Source of the DNA: Gammaproteobacteria bacterium
GTDB lineage: Bacteria; Pseudomonadota; Gammaproteobacteria; Magnimaribacterales; TMED112
Assembly: GCA_002692425.1 (NCBI GenBank)
Contig: NZKB01000017.1
Span: 1-35,020 of the forward strand
DNA: 35,020 bases
Direction: 5' to 3'
In this document: positions 30,084 through 35,020 of the stretch, piece by piece
Position numbering within the stretch: position 1 is the stretch's first letter
Layout of the letters: every line of letters starts with the position of its first letter
Notes under the pieces: model-generated
Databases searched by the model: none
Told to the model about the DNA's origin: nothing
The model's input: only the letters and a program-made list of their open reading frames with translations
Translations under genes and position numbers: made by a program

Positions 30084-30731
30084 TTATTTATTATTTATTT
30101 GAATTATTAATTGTTCTGCGAAAGCTATGGATCCATTAATTAAATTATCTAGTTTTTTTGAAAATTGGTTATAAGCAATGAGTGCCGGTATTGCAGCTAG
30201 TAAACCAACTGCCGTAGCAACTAAAGCCTCAGAAATCCCTGGTGCTACAGAACTTAAAGTTAATTGTGCTGTTGTTGATAAACCTTGGAATGCATTAATT
30301 ATCCCAATAACTGTTCCTAATAAGCCAATGTAAGGTGCACTTGAACTTATCGTGGCGAGCAACGAAAGATTTTTTGAGAGCCTTTCTTCTTCTCTATTGA
30401 CAATGACTCTTACAAGCCTCTCAGTAGATTCAACTTTATTTGCAGAATCCTTCTTATTCATTAAGCTGTCATAAACTGAAACAAGTATTAATTCAGATGG
30501 CTCTAAGTTACCAAGCTCTTTTTCTTTAAGTTCAAGGTATAAATCCTCAACCTTTTCACCTTCCCAAAACTTATCTTCTATTTCATGTGAGGCATCTGTT
30601 GATTTGGCTAGAGTAAAGTATTTTTCAAATATTAAAACCCATGATGTAATTGAGGCAATTATTAGAATAGCCAAAATTAATTGCACTGGGAGTGAAGCCT
30701 GCAAAAGAAGTTCAAGTGCGTCAAAATCCAT
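30084..30731 (-). CDS. tolQ: TolQ (MotA/TolQ/ExbB family)
   Basis: GLLGTVIGIINAFQGLS...APGISEALVATAVGLLAAIPALIAYN. Confidence 0.96.
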   Translation of the reverse strand: MDFDALELLLQASLPVQLILAILIIASITSWVLIFEKYFTLAKSTDASHEIEDKFWEGEKVEDLYLELKEKELGNLEPSELILVSVYDSLMNKKDSANKVESTERLVRVIVNREEERLSKNLSLLATISSSAPYIGLLGTVIGIINAFQGLSTTAQLTLSSVAPGISEALVATAVGLLAAIPALIAYNQFSKKLDNLINGSIAFAEQLIIQINNK

Positions 30732-31138
30732 TATTTATGACTCTCCAAATCGATTTGATATTTCTCGTTTAATAAATAGATAAAGCTTTCCCAATTTAAG
30801 TCCACAAGTTTACTTGTATCAGATAACTGTTCATTCAAGTTTTTAACCATTACTCTTACTCTAATAGGTTTATTATCAAATTTATAAACTAAGGCCGGAA
30901 ATTCTCCATCACCATTAACACCTAGAACTTGATCCCACCAAGCAGTCGCTGGCTCAAAACCTTTTTTGTAAGCTTTACATTCTATATTCCACCTTCCAAT
31001 TTTTAAGTCTGGGTGATTTTTTTCTTGGTACTGATTCAGTATTCTTCTAACTGGTTTGAGAAGATTTAGGTCCTCTTGCAACTTCTTGGCAATTTTTCTT
31101 TCGAAATCATGTCCTTTTTTTCTTTGGTTAATTGTCAT
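30731..31138 (-). CDS. Small PD-(D/E)XK-fold nuclease, Hjc/phage resolvase-like (predicted)
   Basis: RKKGHDFERKIAKKL (helix Glu) ... HPDLKIGRWNIECKAYKKG (D-X(n)-E-C-K) ... ATAWWDQVLGVNGDGEFPALVYKFDNKPIRVRV; ATGA overlap with yebC, 1-nt overlap with tolQ. Confidence 0.7.
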   Translation of the reverse strand: MTINQRKKGHDFERKIAKKLQEDLNLLKPVRRILNQYQEKNHPDLKIGRWNIECKAYKKGFEPATAWWDQVLGVNGDGEFPALVYKFDNKPIRVRVMVKNLNEQLSDTSKLVDLNWESFIYLLNEKYQIDLESHK

Positions 31139-31875
31139 GATTTAAAAACCGATTCGTCTAGATCAGCGTTTGTGAAAACTTCCTGAACATCATCAAGATC
31201 TTCAATTGCATCAGTCAATTTCATATTTTTTTCAGATTGTTCAAAGTCCAGAGGAATATTTGTCTCAGTTTCCATAATTATCTCAGATGCTTCAATTATA
31301 AAATTATCTGACTCTAACTTTTCTTTCAAGCTTGTTAAATCTTTTGGTTCACAAACAATCTCAGTTTTACTGCCATCAAATTCATTAATATCATTCGCTC
31401 CATTTTCAGCTGCGATTTCATATAGTTTTTCATCTGATAAATCTGAATCTATCAATAATTTTCCTTTGGCTTCAAATAGATATGCAACACTACCTGATGT
31501 ACCAAGATTTCCGCCATATTTTGTAAACGCGTGTCTTATTTCCGAAACGGTTCTGTTTTTATTATCTGTTAAAGTTTTGATAAAGACCGCTACACCTCCA
31601 GGAGCATATCCTTCATAAATTACTTCCTCTAAGTTTTGACCCTCTTGGCCTCCTGCTCCTCTTTGAATTGCTCTGTTGATTGTGTCTTTTGTCATATTAG
31701 CTGAAAGGGCTTTATCGTAGGCAAGCCTTAATCTCGGATTATCTTCAACAATTGGACCACCATCTTTTGCTGCAACAGTAAGTTCTCTAATTATCTTTGT
31801 AAAGACCGCACCTCTTTTTGCATCCTGTCTTGCTTTTCTGTGTTTTATATTTGCCCATTTGGAATGCCCTGCCAT
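31135..31875 (-). CDS. yebC: YebC/PmpR-family regulatory protein
   Basis: MAGHSKWANIKHRKARQDAKRGAVFTKIIRELTVAAK. Confidence 0.97.
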   Translation of the reverse strand: MAGHSKWANIKHRKARQDAKRGAVFTKIIRELTVAAKDGGPIVEDNPRLRLAYDKALSANMTKDTINRAIQRGAGGQEGQNLEEVIYEGYAPGGVAVFIKTLTDNKNRTVSEIRHAFTKYGGNLGTSGSVAYLFEAKGKLLIDSDLSDEKLYEIAAENGANDINEFDGSKTEIVCEPKDLTSLKEKLESDNFIIEASEIIMETETNIPLDFEQSEKNMKLTDAIEDLDDVQEVFTNADLDESVFKS

Positions 31876-33635
31876 TAATCCTCCTTTCTTAAAATATGAA
31901 GCTCGTCAAGGCTTTCATCTGTAACGGATCCAGGTGCATCTGTTAACAAACATAGTGCTGATTGAGTCTTTGGAAAGGCTATAACATCTCTAATTGATTC
32001 GGCTCCAACCATTAACATAGCTAGCCTATCAAGGCCAAATGCTATCCCTCCATGTGGTGGACAACCTGTTGTTAAGGTTTTTAAAAAGAAACCAAATTTT
32101 GTCTGTGCTTCTGCTTCAGATAATCCAAGTAATTGAAAGACTTTTTCCTGAAGAGTTTTGTTATGAATACGAATAGATCCTCCACCAATTTCCACTCCAT
32201 TTATGACCATGTCATAAGCTTTCGAATTAATTTCTAAAGGATTTAATTCATCAAGCTTTTCAAGATCTGTTTCGACCGGACATGTGAATGGATGATGCAA
32301 AGAAGTTAAAGTTCCATCCGAAGCTTCCTCAAACATTGGAAATTCAGTAATCCAACAAGCTGTAAAATCACCCTTCAAAAGATCTAAATCGTCACCAATT
32401 TTAGTTATGAGTCGACTCATATAGTCATTCACAATCTTTTCTTTGCCAGCTCCAAAAAATATTAAGTCACCTTTTTTGACTTTCAAAGTAGTCATAATAT
32501 TTGTTAAGCATTCTTCAGAAAGATATTTAAGAATAGGTGATGCAAGGCTTGAAACATTATCGCCCTCAACTTTTATATAAGCTAAACCTTTTGCTCCAAA
32601 TTCTTTGACAAAATCTGTATATCTGTCGATTTGTCCTCTACCAATTTTTTGACCCTCAGGTACTACTAGTGCAGCAATTCTTGAGTCCTTGTCGTTTGCC
32701 GGATCTGAGAAAACTTTGAATTCCTCTTTTTTAAAAGTGTCTGACAACTCAATAAGTTGCAGAGGATTTCTTAGGTCAGGTTTATCACACCCATATCTCT
32801 CCATAGCATCATGCCATTTTAATTTTGGCAACTTATTAAGTTTTTTATTTAGAATTTTCTTGAATGATACACTTATCATTTCCTCCGCAAAACTCATTAC
32901 GTCTTTCTCCTCTACAAATGATGCCTCAATATCAATCTGTGAAAACTCAGGCTGTCTATCAGCTCTAAGATCCTCATCTCTAAAACATCTAGCAATCTGG
33001 TAATATCTATCAAAACCAGAAATCATTAACATTTGTTTGAATAATTGTGGTGATTGAGGAAGAGCGAAAAAATTACCCGCACTCGTTCTGCTTGGAACTA
33101 GATAATCTCTCGCACCTTCTGGAGTAGCTTTAGTTAATATGGGAGTTTCTATATCTACAAAATTGTTATTCTCTAAATAATCTCTAACAGATTTTGTCAG
33201 GCTGGATTTTAATCTTAAATTACTTTGCATCTCAGGTCTCCTGAGATCTAAAGTTCTGTTTTTTAATCTTACGTCCTCACCAACTTCTGATGATTGATCA
33301 AGTGGAAATGCAGGTGTCTCTGCCTCATTAAGTAATTCAATTGAACTGCATTTAATTTCAATGTCACCCGTTGTTAATTGATCATTTTGAGAATCTTCAG
33401 GCCTCCCTTCAACTTGCCCGAATGCCTTGATAACATACTCAGACCTTATATCTTCTGCTATCTTGAAAGCTTGTTCATTTTCAGGATTTACAACAACTTG
33501 AACAATCCCAGTACTATCTCTTACATCAAGAAAAATCACACCACCATGATCTCTTCTTCTATGGATCCATCCACAAATAGTTACTTCTTCGTTGAGATTT
33601 TTAATATTTAAATTACCACAATGATGACTTCTCAT
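31875..33635 (-). CDS. aspS: Aspartyl-tRNA(Asx) synthetase
   Basis: CGWIHRRRDHGGVIFLDVRDSTG, QSPQLFKQMLMISGFDRYYQIARCFRDEDLRADRQPEFSQID, GIAFGLDRL. Confidence 0.97.
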   Translation of the reverse strand: MRSHHCGNLNIKNLNEEVTICGWIHRRRDHGGVIFLDVRDSTGIVQVVVNPENEQAFKIAEDIRSEYVIKAFGQVEGRPEDSQNDQLTTGDIEIKCSSIELLNEAETPAFPLDQSSEVGEDVRLKNRTLDLRRPEMQSNLRLKSSLTKSVRDYLENNNFVDIETPILTKATPEGARDYLVPSRTSAGNFFALPQSPQLFKQMLMISGFDRYYQIARCFRDEDLRADRQPEFSQIDIEASFVEEKDVMSFAEEMISVSFKKILNKKLNKLPKLKWHDAMERYGCDKPDLRNPLQLIELSDTFKKEEFKVFSDPANDKDSRIAALVVPEGQKIGRGQIDRYTDFVKEFGAKGLAYIKVEGDNVSSLASPILKYLSEECLTNIMTTLKVKKGDLIFFGAGKEKIVNDYMSRLITKIGDDLDLLKGDFTACWITEFPMFEEASDGTLTSLHHPFTCPVETDLEKLDELNPLEINSKAYDMVINGVEIGGGSIRIHNKTLQEKVFQLLGLSEAEAQTKFGFFLKTLTTGCPPHGGIAFGLDRLAMLMVGAESIRDVIAFPKTQSALCLLTDAPGSVTDESLDELHILRKED

Positions 33636-33735
33636 TTTTTTAAGATCCTTTTTAAATAATATTTACCTTATTATCGCTGGATTGAAGGTTTTTTTAGTCT
33701 TTAAGTTAAAAATCTATCTAATTCCAGCAGCTGCC

Positions 33736-33885
33736 TTATATTTTAAATTCTGAAGCAGATGGTAATTTTAACACTTTAGTGGATTTGTTACATTTAATGC
33801 ATTCTTTAAGAGCTATTTCACTTATTTCTTGAAAAACTTCAAAGTTTAAATTACATACTTCGTAATAATACTGCTAAATGGGCAT
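33736..33885 (-). pseudogene. fmdB-like zinc-ribbon gene remnant (in-frame TAG at codon 4)
   Basis: MPI*QYYYEVCNLNFEVFQEISEIALKECIKCNKSTKVLKLPSASEFKI*; matches the FmdB family pattern MPIYEYxCxxCxxxFEVxQxxSExxLxxCPxC...LxSAxxF. Confidence 0.75.
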
Positions 33886-33904
33886 AATCCTTACTAAATT
33901 ACCA

Positions 33905-33910
33905 TATAAT
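33905..33910 (+). promoter_or_regulatory. Candidate -10 element (TATAAT) for proS
   Basis: ACCATATAATTAATCCAGGAGATTATAGTG. Confidence 0.4.
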
Positions 33911-33927
33911 TAATCCAGGAGATTATA

Positions 33928-35020
33928 GTGTATTTCTCAAAATTATTCGTCCCTACAACAAGGCAAGATCCATCAGATGCTGAATTAATAAGCCATAAAC
34001 TAATGGTTAGAAGCGGTATGATTAAAAAAACTGCTGCAGGGATTTATAATTGGCTGCCACTCGGATATAAAGTACTAAAAAAAGTCGAGAATATAGTCAG
34101 AAAAAATCTTGATGGTTTCGGGGCGCAAGAAATATTAATGCCTATGGTTCAACCAGCCGAATTATGGAAAGAGTCACTTAGGTTTGATCAGTATGGTAAA
34201 GAACTTTTAAAGTTTAAAGATAGGTCAAATAGAGATTTTGTTTTGGGGCCAACACATGAAGAAATAATCTGTGAAATTTTTAGAAGTTACCCTATAAGCT
34301 ACAAAGAGCTTCCAATTAATTTATACCAAATTCAAACAAAATTTAGAGATGAAATACGCCCAAGATTTGGTGTTATGAGATCTAGGGAGTTTTTGATGAA
34401 GGATGCGTATAGCTTTGATATCGATGAAAAGGACATGGAGAAGAGTTATGAAAATATGAAAGAAGCTTATATTAGCACCTTTGACGATATAGGTTTAGAT
34501 TATCGGATTGTAAAAGCAGATGCTGGCAATATTGGTGGCGATGTGAGCGAGGAATTTCATATTATTGCTAACTCTGGTGAAGATTTATTGGCAATTTGTG
34601 ACTCAAGTGATTTTGCTGCAAATGTTGAAGTTTTAGAGTATGAGAAAGACCCAAGCGAATTAGATGGAAAGCCGTCACCAGACGGTAAAGGAAAGTTAGT
34701 TATTAAAAGAGGTATTGAAGTCGGACATATTTTTCAACTCGGTCAAAAATATAGTGAAAAGATGTCTGTATCAATTAAAGACTCATCTGGACAAGGTATA
34801 GATGTATTCATGGGTTGCTATGGGATAGGTATATCAAGAATAGTTGCTGCAGCCATTGAACAAAATCACGATGACAGAGGAATAATATGGCCATATGCGA
34901 TCGCTCCTTTTCACGTAAATATAATCTGTCTCGATCCTAAAAAGGATGAAGTACTAAAGGAGTGTGAAAGTGTTTATCAGATACTTAAAGATGCAGGTCA
35001 TGATGTTCTTTTAGACGATA
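33928..35020 (+). CDS. proS: Prolyl-tRNA synthetase, bacterial architecture but lacking the INS editing domain; GTG start, 3'-truncated by window
   Basis: (V)[45 protein letters not shown]...[21 protein letters not shown]...[43 protein letters not shown]...[32 protein letters not shown] upstream of GTG. Confidence 0.95.
   Translation, partial: MYFSKLFVPTTRQDPSDAELISHKLMVRSGMIKKTAAGIYNWLPLGYKVLKKVENIVRKNLDGFGAQEILMPMVQPAELWKESLRFDQYGKELLKFKDRSNRDFVLGPTHEEIICEIFRSYPISYKELPINLYQIQTKFRDEIRPRFGVMRSREFLMKDAYSFDIDEKDMEKSYENMKEAYISTFDDIGLDYRIVKADAGNIGGDVSEEFHIIANSGEDLLAICDSSDFAANVEVLEYEKDPSELDGKPSPDGKGKLVIKRGIEVGHIFQLGQKYSEKMSVSIKDSSGQGIDVFMGCYGIGISRIVAAAIEQNHDDRGIIWPYAIAPFHVNIICLDPKKDEVLKECESVYQILKDAGHDVLLDD

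Noticed and set aside
30731-31138. The small nuclease considered as part of a restriction-modification or toxin-antitoxin system
   Set aside because: No methyltransferase or antitoxin partner; embedded and translationally coupled between yebC and tolQ.
32689-33611. Plus-strand ORFs 32689-33003 and 33378-33611
   Set aside because: Antisense to conserved aspS.

Overview
AT-rich, densely packed chromosomal window. Gene content and order look gammaproteobacterial and genome-streamlined (SAR86-like is my guess, not demonstrated). There is no prophage, IS element or CRISPR array. Nearly everything from dapA (15804) down to position 1 is one minus-strand block: dapA-bamC-purC-iscS-iscU-iscA-fdx-iscX-ndk-ispG-hisS-yfgM-bamB-der-sdhCDAB-sucA(partial). 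Plus-strand bcp, bepA and proS(partial) are exceptions elsewhere. An accessory minus-strand cluster encodes an S8 protease lipoprotein, a DUF3089 hydrolase, a GPH-type transporter, a nitroreductase and an alpha/beta hydrolase. It is followed by tRNA-Lys, the tol-pal-cpoB operon, a small PD-(D/E)XK nuclease, yebC and aspS. The main second-look items are: (1) iscA is interrupted exactly at a T-TTT-TTG heptamer, and a -1 shift restores the conserved IscA sequence; (2) fdx has no usable start codon and follows an A10 tract that could fuse it to IscA; (3) hscB/hscA are absent from the isc locus and the IscU chaperone-binding motif LPPVK is degraded to LPSIK; (4) a Hjc/phage-like PD-(D/E)XK nuclease sits where ruvCAB-ybgC normally lie; (5) a decayed fmdB-like zinc-ribbon gene lies upstream of aspS; (6) ProRS lacks the INS editing domain.
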